Source: Pseudomonadota bacterium
GTDB taxonomy: Bacteria; Pseudomonadota; Gammaproteobacteria; UBA11654
Direction: 5' to 3'
Length of the DNA: 30,542 nucleotides
Assembly (NCBI GenBank): GCA_029979325.1
Contig: JAPOHS010000005.1
Coordinates: forward strand, 1-30,542
In this document: piece by piece, positions 20,130-27,033 of the stretch
Layout of the letters: each line of letters begins with the position of its first letter
Numbering within the stretch: the first letter of the stretch is position 1
Program-made: the position numbers and the translations under genes
Notes under the pieces: model-generated
Databases searched by the model: none
The model's input: only the letters and a program-made list of their open reading frames with translations
Told to the model about the DNA's origin: nothing

Positions 20130-20941
20130 GGAAAATAGTCATTGGTGATGTTCAGGGTTGCTTGGACGATCTTAAGAAATTACTTGATCTGCTCGATTTC
20201 AAATCGTCTTCAGACCAATTGATCTTTTTAGGAGACCTTGTCAATCGAGGTCCTAAATCTTTGGAGGTACTGGAATTTCTATATTCAATGAGCCACTGTG
20301 TGTTGAATACCCTTGGCAATCATGATTTTCATCTACTCGCCCTTGTCATTGGAAACCGACCTTATCGTCAAAAAGATCATTCAATTAAACCGATACTGGA
20401 CTCAAAAAATAAGATCAATCTTATTGAGTGGCTTAGACATCAGCCAATAATGCATGAAGAGCCGTCTTTCAATTCAATCATGGTTCATGCAGGAATCCAT
20501 CCCTCTTGGGATATATTTCAAGCCAGGTCAATGGCGAGGGAAATTGAATCAATCATACAAAGCAATAATGCCTCAAAAGTTTTATCAGAAATGTATTCCG
20601 ATGACTCTTGGTCTGATGATTTAGAAGGGACAAAAAAAATAAACTCAATCATCAACTGCTTCACAAGATTGCGGTTTCTGGATCAAAATGGCGTCTGTAA
20701 TTTTAAAGAGAAAAATTCGCCTGATAATACAGATGATGCATTCATGCCTTGGTTCATGAGCCCAGAAATGAAGATTAGGGATACGAATATTTTATTTGGG
20801 CACTGGTCAACTTTGGGAGACTTTCAATATAAAAATATATCCTGTTTAGATGCTGGCTGCGTCTGGGGCGGCGAAATGATTGCGATTGACCTGAAAGAGC
20901 CTCAAAAGAGAATTAAGATTCAAAGCTCTATATCGAGATAG
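20126..20941 (+). CDS. apaH: Symmetrical bis(5'-nucleosyl)-tetraphosphatase ApaH
   Basis: A 271-residue metallophosphatase that splits Ap4A into two ADP. The motifs are GDVQGCLDD (7-15), [10 protein letters not shown] (36-45) and [10 protein letters not shown] (63-72), with a late HAGIHPSWD and FGHWSTLG. The first motif has Gln in place of the usual His (GDxHG), a variant I recall from other gammaproteobacterial ApaH proteins. The start codon is TTG, overlapping the rsmA stop and supported by a GAGGGG site. The apaG gene that often separates rsmA and apaH is absent. It converges on thyA with a 14-base overlap. Confidence 0.94.
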   Translation: MRKIVIGDVQGCLDDLKKLLDLLDFKSSSDQLIFLGDLVNRGPKSLEVLEFLYSMSHCVLNTLGNHDFHLLALVIGNRPYRQKDHSIKPILDSKNKINLIEWLRHQPIMHEEPSFNSIMVHAGIHPSWDIFQARSMAREIESIIQSNNASKVLSEMYSDDSWSDDLEGTKKINSIINCFTRLRFLDQNGVCNFKEKNSPDNTDDAFMPWFMSPEMKIRDTNILFGHWSTLGDFQYKNISCLDAGCVWGGEMIAIDLKEPQKRIKIQSSISR

Positions 20942-21764
20942 GTGCCGATATATGCGGATGTGATTGATAATTGATGAGTTCAAAATCCTCATACCTGTAT
21001 TCAAAAATTGATGCTGGCTTTCGATTAATTCTGAGAGTTGGCAGAGGATACGGTTCTCTTTGCAGTTGTTCATTTGCCTGCTCCAAATGATTGAGGTAGA
21101 GATGCACATCACCCCCTGTCCAAATGAATTCACCCACATCTAAATCACATTGTTGAGCAATCATATGTGTCAACAAGCTATATGATGCAATATTAAATCC
21201 CAATCCCAAAAATGTATCACAGCTTCTCTGATAGAGCTGACATGAGAGTTTGCCTTGCGAAACAAAAAATTGAAAAATGGCATGACATGGTGCCAAAGCC
21301 ATCTTTCCCTTTTTCACATTTTCTTGAGGTGAAATGCTTTCATCAGGTAAGTCGGCAACATTCCAGGCACTCACAATGATTCTTCTCGATGAGGGATTGC
21401 TTCTGATTTGATCAATGACTTGCTGAATCTGATCAATGTGTTGGCCATTATTGTGATCAACCCAATTTCTCCATTGAAATCCATAAATGGGGCCTAGATC
21501 TCCTGTGTCTGTCTCCCATTCATCCCAAATATGAACGCCGTTCTCTTTGAGTTCATTGTTGTCTGTAGAGCCATCCAGAAACCATAAAAGCTCGTAGACA
21601 ACTCCTTTGAAAAAAATCTTTTTTGTTGTCAATATTGGGAATCCTTGATTTAAGTCAAAGCGCATTTGATGGCCGAAGAAACTTTTGGTGCCAGTGCCAG
21701 TTCTATCGTCCTTGACCTGACCCTCATCAAGAATTTTCTGTAATAAGTCTAGATACTGCTTCAA
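20928..21764 (-). CDS. thyA: Thymidylate synthase
   Basis: A 278-residue folate-dependent thymidylate synthase making dTMP from dUMP. Catalytic Cys160 is in [12 protein letters not shown], the phosphate-binding RR pair is at 127-128, and [17 protein letters not shown] is the dUMP-binding run. Compared with E. coli ThyA (264 residues) it carries an extra segment of about 13 residues at 140-153, just before the catalytic loop. The start codon is TTG, six bases downstream of AAGGA (21775-21771). It follows lgt by 25 bases, the common lgt-thyA order, and overlaps apaH at its 3' end. Confidence 0.97.
   Translation of the reverse strand: MKQYLDLLQKILDEGQVKDDRTGTGTKSFFGHQMRFDLNQGFPILTTKKIFFKGVVYELLWFLDGSTDNNELKENGVHIWDEWETDTGDLGPIYGFQWRNWVDHNNGQHIDQIQQVIDQIRSNPSSRRIIVSAWNVADLPDESISPQENVKKGKMALAPCHAIFQFFVSQGKLSCQLYQRSCDTFLGLGFNIASYSLLTHMIAQQCDLDVGEFIWTGGDVHLYLNHLEQANEQLQREPYPLPTLRINRKPASIFEYRYEDFELINYQSHPHISAPISI
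20929..20952. repeat. 7-bp inverted repeat at the apaH/thyA convergent junction
   Basis: TATATCG and CGATATA are perfect complementary arms around a ten-base spacer. The repeat lies across the overlapping stop codons of apaH and thyA. It could fold in both transcripts, but no T-run follows on either side, so a terminator role is uncertain. Confidence 0.35.
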
Positions 21765-21789
21765 AGCTTTTCCTTATCTTTTGTCTGAT

Positions 21790-22575
21790 TTAAACTTCTT
21801 TGAATCTATGGTTAATTATAATCCATAAACCCAAGATTAGCATGGGCAATGAGAGCAATTGGCCAAGAGTCAACCAGTCGCTATAGAGATAACCAATATG
21901 AGCGTCTGGGACTCTAAAGAATTCGATAAGGATTCTAAAAATTGAGTAATAGAATAAGAAAGCAGCTGCGACCAGTCCGCGTCCTCTTTCAAGGCAAGAA
22001 TAACTCCACAAGATCAAGAATAAAATCAGTCCCTCTAATGCTGCCTCATACAATTGGGTCGGATGACGAACGACTCCATCTACAAGAAATCCTAAGTGGG
22101 AGTCTGTTTGCTTTCCCCATAACTCATTGTTTATGAAATTTCCCAATCGCCCAAGACCAAGTCCGATTGGTACAAGAGGCGCAACGAAATCAATCAATGA
22201 AATGAAATCTATTTTCAGATTGGATGAAAAAATCTTCGCCGCCAAAATCACGCCTAAGAAGCCGCCATGAAACGACATGCCGCCTTGCCAAATTTGAGGC
22301 GCTCTCAAAAACCAATTCATTGGATCAGAAAAAAGTGACTCAGTGTCATAAAACACCATATATCCTAATCTTCCACCAATGATGACTCCAAGCGCAGAAT
22401 AAAAAATTAAGTCCTCAATTTGATTCTTAGCCAAAGGAGACCAATGTTGGCTCGTCCTTTTCATTGCCAACCAATAAGCCGCAATAAAACCCAATAGATA
22501 CATCAAGCCATACCAAGCGATCTTTATTGGTCCAAAAGAAAATGCAATTGGATTAATTTCAGGATAAACAAACAT
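21790..22575 (-). CDS. lgt: Prolipoprotein diacylglyceryl transferase
   Basis: A 261-residue inner membrane enzyme with about seven spans that attaches diacylglycerol to the lipobox cysteine of prolipoproteins. The Lgt signature GLGRLGNFINNELWG contains essential Arg143. His103 in FHGGFLG and Arg221 in EFFRVPDAH match other functional residues. Length is slightly short but complete. The ATG shares one base with the stop of the upstream dehydrogenase (TAATG). Likely substrates include RlpA, encoded in this window. Confidence 0.96.
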   Translation of the reverse strand: MFVYPEINPIAFSFGPIKIAWYGLMYLLGFIAAYWLAMKRTSQHWSPLAKNQIEDLIFYSALGVIIGGRLGYMVFYDTESLFSDPMNWFLRAPQIWQGGMSFHGGFLGVILAAKIFSSNLKIDFISLIDFVAPLVPIGLGLGRLGNFINNELWGKQTDSHLGFLVDGVVRHPTQLYEAALEGLILFLILWSYSCLERGRGLVAAAFLFYYSIFRILIEFFRVPDAHIGYLYSDWLTLGQLLSLPMLILGLWIIINHRFKEV

Positions 22576-23417
22576 TACCAGGGAAGAACCCTGTCATCGA
22601 CATTGATCGCTTTGTTTCCGTTTTTGTTGATTGTTTCTTGCGACAATGAATCAATGATTCGGATCAAACTTTTAGCGCTCTCATCTGGTGTAATTTTATT
22701 TGGCCCCCTATACCCAGACTCTTCCAAAAGTTTTGTATCAACTTGACCGGGCGCAATCAAAGCTGAGATGATGCCTTGATTTCTCAAGCTTGCGTTCATT
22801 GCAACAACGGCCATATTCAATGCCGCCTTGCTCATTCGGTAGAAATAAAAATAACTTTGATTGGCAGTGATCTGCATTGATCCGAGTCCGCTTGTCATCG
22901 AGACAATCTTCTTTTGCTCACTCAATGAAACATGCTCCACAAATGCCTCAGAAACTTTCAAAGGAGCCAAAGTATTTACTGCAAAAACTTGCTCGAATGT
23001 TTCTTCATTCAATGCTCCAAATACCTGATCTCTGATATCACCCAATATGCCAGCATTGTTTAATAACACATCGATCGGTATTCCCTTGTATTTTTCTGCA
23101 AGAGCATTGATTTGCTTCTGCGAAGTCACATCAAGCTGCTCGATGTTCACATTGTCATATTTCTCTTTAAGCGAGATGAGATCTGTCGCTTTATCTGGTT
23201 TTCTACAGGTTGCAACAACATTCCAACCTTGCTCAGCATAATTTTCAGCAAGCGATAAACCAATGCCTCTGTTTGAGCCTGTGATCAGTACCGTAGATTT
23301 ATCTAAATCAATGACTGGGCTTTCATTGGCATTCACTTCTGTATTGACTGAAGCGACAAGAAATATTGATATCATTATCAGAAACAGCTTGATCTGATCT
23401 GGCTTCGCTGTCTTCAT
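22575..23417 (-). CDS. Short-chain dehydrogenase/reductase with apparent signal peptide
   Basis: A 280-residue classical SDR preceded by about 30 extra residues. Residues 11-24 form a hydrophobic core after a Lys-containing start and end near VNANES, looking like a cleavable signal or membrane anchor. The Rossmann motif TGSNRGIG is at 46-53, NNAG at 120-123, and the catalytic Ser180, Tyr193 and Lys197 (YRMSK) are complete. It resembles the C-factor type of SDR. The substrate is unknown. GGGAGG six bases upstream strongly supports the ATG at 23417. It heads an operon with lgt and thyA. NAD(P) is not normally available in the periplasm, so either the protein stays on the cytoplasmic side or is exported already folded; no twin-arginine motif is seen. 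Confidence 0.85.
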   Translation of the reverse strand: MKTAKPDQIKLFLIMISIFLVASVNTEVNANESPVIDLDKSTVLITGSNRGIGLSLAENYAEQGWNVVATCRKPDKATDLISLKEKYDNVNIEQLDVTSQKQINALAEKYKGIPIDVLLNNAGILGDIRDQVFGALNEETFEQVFAVNTLAPLKVSEAFVEHVSLSEQKKIVSMTSGLGSMQITANQSYFYFYRMSKAALNMAVVAMNASLRNQGIISALIAPGQVDTKLLEESGYRGPNKITPDESAKSLIRIIDSLSQETINKNGNKAINVDDRVLPW

Positions 23418-23423
23418 TTAGAG

Positions 23424-23430
23424 CCTCCCT
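23424..23430 (-). promoter_or_regulatory. Strong ribosome binding site of the SDR gene
   Basis: The minus strand reads AGGGAGG, six bases before the ATG at 23417. It is one of the best Shine-Dalgarno sequences in the window and confirms that the N-terminal hydrophobic segment is translated. Confidence 0.65.
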
Positions 23431-23485
23431 TAAGTTAAGAATCGCCATTTTATTTTAGATGAACTTAAAAGCTTGCACATCTCGT

Positions 23486-23514
23486 TTGTGTGGCGAGTAT
23501 TTAAATAATAGAAT
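23486..23514 (+). promoter_or_regulatory. Likely promoter of the Cys-rich protein gene
   Basis: TTGTGT (23486-23491) and TAGAAT (23509-23514) are separated by 17 bases and lie 28 bases before the start codon, giving a leader of about 20 bases that contains GGAG. The -35 is poor (3 of 6) and the -10 good (5 of 6). A small inverted repeat CTCG/CGAG (23481-23497) overlaps the -35 and could be an operator, although four-base arms often occur by chance. Confidence 0.4.
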
Positions 23515-23541
23515 TAGATTAGCATCTATTGGAGTACAAAC

Positions 23542-23934
23542 ATGGTGTTTATGAAATATATTCTTACGGGCATTCTAATAAATTTATTCATGAATGGAGT
23601 GGCTCATGCCAGCCATCATCATGACAGCGAATCAAATAAACCCAGCGGTGATGGTCATTGCACTTACATGGCTGACAATCCATTTGCAGGCGATCCCTAT
23701 AAAGCATGCAGAACCAATGTTTCAGAAAGCTTTTGTGAAGCTTTTGCAGAAGTTGGGGATGGCGTCGTGACTATTCTCGATCCACAATTTGGCAGCGGAG
23801 ACTGCCCAAGACAATCCTCGATTGGCTCTTGTGAAAGAGGTGGATGGGAGGAGGTCTATTATGAAGACAGCAACCAAGGGCCCATGGGTGTGAAATTTGG
23901 TTGCAATTTTGCAGGTGACTGGATTAAACCATAA
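23542..23934 (+). CDS. Small secreted protein with six cysteines, function unknown
   Basis: A 130-residue protein I do not recognise. A signal peptide (about residues 1-23, ending GVAHA) is followed by a His-rich stretch SHHHD and a Gly/Asp-rich mature domain of about 107 residues. It has six cysteines at positions 40, 56, 65, 88, 97 and 121, an even number that suits three disulfides in the periplasm or outside the cell. Start choice: the ATG at 23542 has GGAG at 23531-23534; a second ATG three codons later is possible. It lies 130 bases upstream of the sigma factor in the same direction and has its own likely promoter. It may be a target or partner of that regulator, but this is inference from position only. 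Confidence 0.75.
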   Translation: MVFMKYILTGILINLFMNGVAHASHHHDSESNKPSGDGHCTYMADNPFAGDPYKACRTNVSESFCEAFAEVGDGVVTILDPQFGSGDCPRQSSIGSCERGGWEEVYYEDSNQGPMGVKFGCNFAGDWIKP

Positions 23935-24064
23935 TTATCTAAATTGAATCCAAAAGCTATGATCAGACGAAATACAATACTCATATCAAATTCAAATATT
24001 AAAAGGGGATTTTTTGGGCTCAAGCGTGAAAAATATCAATCAACCCAGGCAAAAAAGGCGTTCG

Positions 24065-24637
24065 ATGGGTAAAAGCGATGCCATTTTGGATTTAATTGCA
24101 AAGAATCGTCCTGGTTCTTTTGAAATGCTCATTGAAAAGTATGGCAATCTTGTTTGGTCAATTGGCAAAAAATTTCTGGGCAATCAGTCTGATCTTGAAG
24201 ATGCAGTTCAAGAAGTGATGATCGCGATTTGGAAGTCTGCTGATAAATTTGATCCAAACAAAGCTTCAGAGATTACCTTCATTTCTATGATTGCAAGAAG
24301 ACGATTCATTGATTACCTGAGAAAGATCACAAAACATAAATCCGAAGACTCAATGGATGATGAGAATAAAAATATTCATCTCTACAAGGAGTCACTGCTA
24401 AATGAAGAAACAGATCTCGCGCTTGTCAAGTCCGCCATTGATGATCTGGATGCCGATGATCAGGAATTGCTTAACCTGTCTGTTTATCAAGGCTACAGTC
24501 ATTCGGAGATTTCAGAAATCCTCGATATCCCATTGGGAACTGTTAAAACAAGAATAAGAAGAAATTTAATGAAACTAAAAGATGCCTTTGCAACGAATAA
24601 AAGGCAGTCGAGGGTAATTCAGCTAAATAATGGATAG
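24065..24637 (+). CDS. ECF-type RNA polymerase sigma factor
   Basis: A 190-residue sigma-70 family protein with only regions 2 and 4. Region 2 (about residues 15-80) includes LEDAVQEVMIAIWKSADKFDP and the -10-recognising TFISMIARRRFIDYLRK. Region 4 (about 125-175) has a helix-turn-helix, YSHSEISEILDIPLGTVKTRIRR. It would direct polymerase to a small regulon when released by the anti-sigma factor encoded directly downstream with an eight-base overlap. Start choice: the ATG at 24065 has AAAGG six bases upstream; an in-frame TTG at 24014 preceded by AAAAGGGG would add 17 residues and cannot be excluded. Sigma factors paired with RskA-type anti-sigma factors often activate their own operon; no clear ECF promoter was identified upstream. 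Confidence 0.88.
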   Translation: MGKSDAILDLIAKNRPGSFEMLIEKYGNLVWSIGKKFLGNQSDLEDAVQEVMIAIWKSADKFDPNKASEITFISMIARRRFIDYLRKITKHKSEDSMDDENKNIHLYKESLLNEETDLALVKSAIDDLDADDQELLNLSVYQGYSHSEISEILDIPLGTVKTRIRRNLMKLKDAFATNKRQSRVIQLNNG

Positions 24638-25445
24638 AACAAAAGAAAAATTAGATAAGCTTTTAGATCTTCTTGCAATGAGGTCTTGCGAACCATTGTC
24701 TCATACAGAAGAGTTGGAGCTGAATCATTTGCTTGATGCGTATCCTGAATATACACCTGATCATTTTGAGCCCATTGCCGCTCTTGCTGATGCATCTTTT
24801 TATGTCAATGATGACCTCAATCTATCCAGCATGCCAAAAGCATTCAAACGCAAGATATTGAATGATTTCAATTCAGCCAATAATGGATCGTCCTATCTTC
24901 AGATCTTCAAAGATCTCTTCCAAACTCCAAAACTAGCTTGGGCCATGACTTGTCTCCTCGCAATAGGTACCTCAATCTCAATGATTGAATTCAGAAATTA
25001 TGAGACCAACTATCGCAACCTACCTGTGAAGAAAGCCGTGCTTGAGTTCTCCTCTAGTGATCTCATCGAATACAATTGGTATGCGCAAACAGATGAATTC
25101 TGTGATTGCTCTGGGGAAGTCATTTGGAGCGATGATGGTCAAAGGGGTTTCATTACATTGGCAGGACTACCAATGAATGATCCTTCCAAGAATCAATATC
25201 AAATATGGATCGTCGATCCAAATATGCACGCAAATCCTGTGGATGGTGGAGTCTTTGACATAGTCAATGCAGATTCTCCAACAATCATACCAATCAGCCC
25301 TAAGCTTCCAATTGATAAAGCAAAAGGCTTTGCAATCACATTGGAGCAACCAGGTGGTGTTGTGATCTCTGAGCAACCTCTGATACTCACAGCGCCTAAA
25401 GAACGTCCTCAGAATACCTATTCAATTTCTCAAACCACCATCTAA
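24630..25445 (+). CDS. RskA-type transmembrane anti-sigma factor
   Basis: A 271-residue single-span protein. The cytoplasmic N-terminal part (1-100, helical, without the HxxxCxxC zinc motif) should bind the sigma factor. A membrane segment lies near 101-119 (KLAWAMTCLLAIGTSIS). The periplasmic domain (about 150-255) matches the RskA C-terminal domain, with VIWSDDGQRGFITLAGLP, YQIWIVD, PVDGGVFD and AITLEQPGGVVIS. A Cys-x-Cys pair (158 and 160, FCDCSG) sits at the start of this domain and is not something I associate with the family. The ATG overlaps the sigma gene by eight bases (ATGGATAG), a standard sign of co-translation. The signal controlling it is unknown. Confidence 0.87.
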   Translation: MDRTKEKLDKLLDLLAMRSCEPLSHTEELELNHLLDAYPEYTPDHFEPIAALADASFYVNDDLNLSSMPKAFKRKILNDFNSANNGSSYLQIFKDLFQTPKLAWAMTCLLAIGTSISMIEFRNYETNYRNLPVKKAVLEFSSSDLIEYNWYAQTDEFCDCSGEVIWSDDGQRGFITLAGLPMNDPSKNQYQIWIVDPNMHANPVDGGVFDIVNADSPTIIPISPKLPIDKAKGFAITLEQPGGVVISEQPLILTAPKERPQNTYSISQTTI

Positions 25446-25472
25446 CTCAAAAGATCAATTGCTTTGAAGGGC

Positions 25473-25494
25473 CTCTAAATTTTTAATTTTAGAG
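25473..25494. repeat. AT-rich hairpin in the gap after the anti-sigma gene
   Basis: CTCTAAA and TTTAGAG form perfect seven-base arms around an eight-base T-rich loop, 27 bases after the anti-sigma stop. No T-run follows directly, so it is at best a weak transcription end. The rest of the 25446-25634 gap holds no ORF worth calling and no recognised RNA. Confidence 0.3.
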
Positions 25495-25634
25495 ACTGCT
25501 GATTGCGTGGAGAAATTTTTTTTGAAAGAGCGAGCAGGCAGATGCTTCAGAAATTGCTTTAGGGGAGTACAACTCATAAACTACCTACTCGCAATATAAA
25601 AATTCGTTCAGCATATTAAATTGGATTTGCTATC

Positions 25635-26594
25635 TTGAAAAAAATAATCAAAAGGATATTTCAAACGATTGTTGTATCAATTTGCTCCCTCTATGCTTTC
25701 TTGATTGTCTATGCTTACATCCCAAATGAGTCGACCTCATTGAGCCTACTCAAGAGTGATAGAGATCAATTTTTTCAACACAATGAACATCGGGTCAGGT
25801 ACCAGTTATTTTCAGAATGGAGCTCAGAAAAGCCCAACTTGATTCTGATACATGGATTCGGGAACAGTCTAGGAACTTGGAACAGCTTGGCTCCTAAAAT
25901 AAGTCGCTCATATAATGTTTATGCAATTGACATGATTGGTTTTGGGTTATCGGAAAAACCCATCCACTATCAATATACAAATATCAATCAAGCCTCCATC
26001 ATCGAATCATTTGCAGAAAAAATGAATATGGAATCATTCGTTATTGGTGGGCACTCATTGGGTGGCGCGGTTGCAATGCATGTGGCCATGAATAACCAGA
26101 AAACTCAGGGGTTGATTTTGTTCAATCCAGGCATCATAAATACGGGTGTTCCTGAGTTTTCTAAATATCTGAATTTAATCTTTCCGATGTCTAGGGTTTC
26201 AGCGAAGCAGTTTGCAGACAGAAATTTTAGAGAAACTTTTCTTAAGCGTTCATATCACAATCCAACAATAGTGACGGAGAGAGTCATGGATAGGGTTATG
26301 CTTGGAAGTCAAACAGATGACTATATTTCAGGAATGAGTAGCATGCTCAGCAAGTCATATGATGCCAATGAAGCTGATCTGATGAACGAGGTGGAGCTGC
26401 CAACGCTGATTGTATTTGGCATTGAAGACCGCAATAAGAGCATGGAAGAAGCCATGCGGCTTAAAAATGGCTTTAAAAACAGTCGCCTAGAAATTATCCA
26501 AAATGCAGGTCATTACGTGCATGAGGAATCTCCTGCTTCTGTTTCACAAATCATGATCAAATCGGTAAAATTTCTTACCAAAAAAGATGAATAG
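25635..26594 (+). CDS. Membrane-anchored alpha/beta hydrolase
   Basis: A 319-residue alpha/beta-hydrolase-fold protein. An N-terminal basic start and hydrophobic segment (KKIIKRIF then about residues 9-28) suggests a membrane anchor or signal peptide with the catalytic domain outside the cytoplasm. LILIHGFGNSLGTW forms the oxyanion loop, GGHSLGG carries nucleophile Ser141, Asp265 (FGIEDRN) is the acid and His293 (AGHYVHEE) completes the triad. Substrate unknown; esterase, lipase or C-C hydrolase activities are all possible. The start is a TTG with only a weak ribosome site, chosen because the anchor begins there and the next in-frame ATG is about 100 codons on. It overlaps the GNAT gene by eight bases. 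Confidence 0.85.
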   Translation: MKKIIKRIFQTIVVSICSLYAFLIVYAYIPNESTSLSLLKSDRDQFFQHNEHRVRYQLFSEWSSEKPNLILIHGFGNSLGTWNSLAPKISRSYNVYAIDMIGFGLSEKPIHYQYTNINQASIIESFAEKMNMESFVIGGHSLGGAVAMHVAMNNQKTQGLILFNPGIINTGVPEFSKYLNLIFPMSRVSAKQFADRNFRETFLKRSYHNPTIVTERVMDRVMLGSQTDDYISGMSSMLSKSYDANEADLMNEVELPTLIVFGIEDRNKSMEEAMRLKNGFKNSRLEIIQNAGHYVHEESPASVSQIMIKSVKFLTKKDE

Positions 26595-27033
26595 AATCAT
26601 AAAAGCAGAAAGTCGGCATCTCGATGAGCTGGGGAGATTGTTCAATCTCTATCGAGTCTTCTATGAAGAAGCAGATGACTTGGAGAAAGCTTCAAAATAC
26701 ATCTCAGCGAGATTCAATGAAGGTGACTCAATGATCTTTGTTGCTGAAAATGATGATGGACTCTCTGGATTTGTTCAACTCTACCCTTCTTTTTGTTCCG
26801 TTAGTGCTGTGCCTATTCTGATCCTTTATGATTTATTTGTTGATCATTCTCATCGAAGCAAAGGCCTCGGACGTTCATTGATGAATGCTGCAAGAGATTT
26901 TGCAAGTGAAAATGGCTATAAAAGGCTTGAGTTGGCTACCGCCAAAGACAATTACATTGGCCAATCTCTCTATGAATCACTGGGTTACGAAATAGATCGA
27001 GAGTTCCTTCATTATAGTCTGGAAATAGACTAA
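26587..27033 (+). CDS. GNAT family N-acetyltransferase
   Basis: A 148-residue single-domain GNAT protein. Motif A, LYDLFVDHSHRSKGLGRSLM (about 80-99), has the acetyl-CoA pyrophosphate loop R-x-x-G-L-G. The later YESLGYEID is the usual C-terminal signature. It transfers an acetyl group from acetyl-CoA to an amine that cannot be identified from sequence. The ATG overlaps the end of the hydrolase by eight bases (ATGAATAG), so the two are co-translated. Its stop overlaps the stop of the convergent beta-propeller gene by four bases. Confidence 0.88.
   Translation: MNRIIKAESRHLDELGRLFNLYRVFYEEADDLEKASKYISARFNEGDSMIFVAENDDGLSGFVQLYPSFCSVSAVPILILYDLFVDHSHRSKGLGRSLMNAARDFASENGYKRLELATAKDNYIGQSLYESLGYEIDREFLHYSLEID

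Noticed and set aside
20928..21764. Extra segment of about 13 residues in ThyA as a novel insertion
   Set aside because: Longer ThyA variants with an insertion before the catalytic loop are known in other bacteria, and all active-site residues are intact.
25473..25494. AT-rich hairpin after the anti-sigma gene as an intrinsic terminator
   Set aside because: Only A/T-rich seven-base arms with no T-run directly after the second arm; kept as a weak repeat, not called a terminator.
25507..25599. Possible 30-codon ORF starting with GTG in the gap before the hydrolase
   Set aside because: No ribosome binding site, no recognisable sequence and a length expected by chance.
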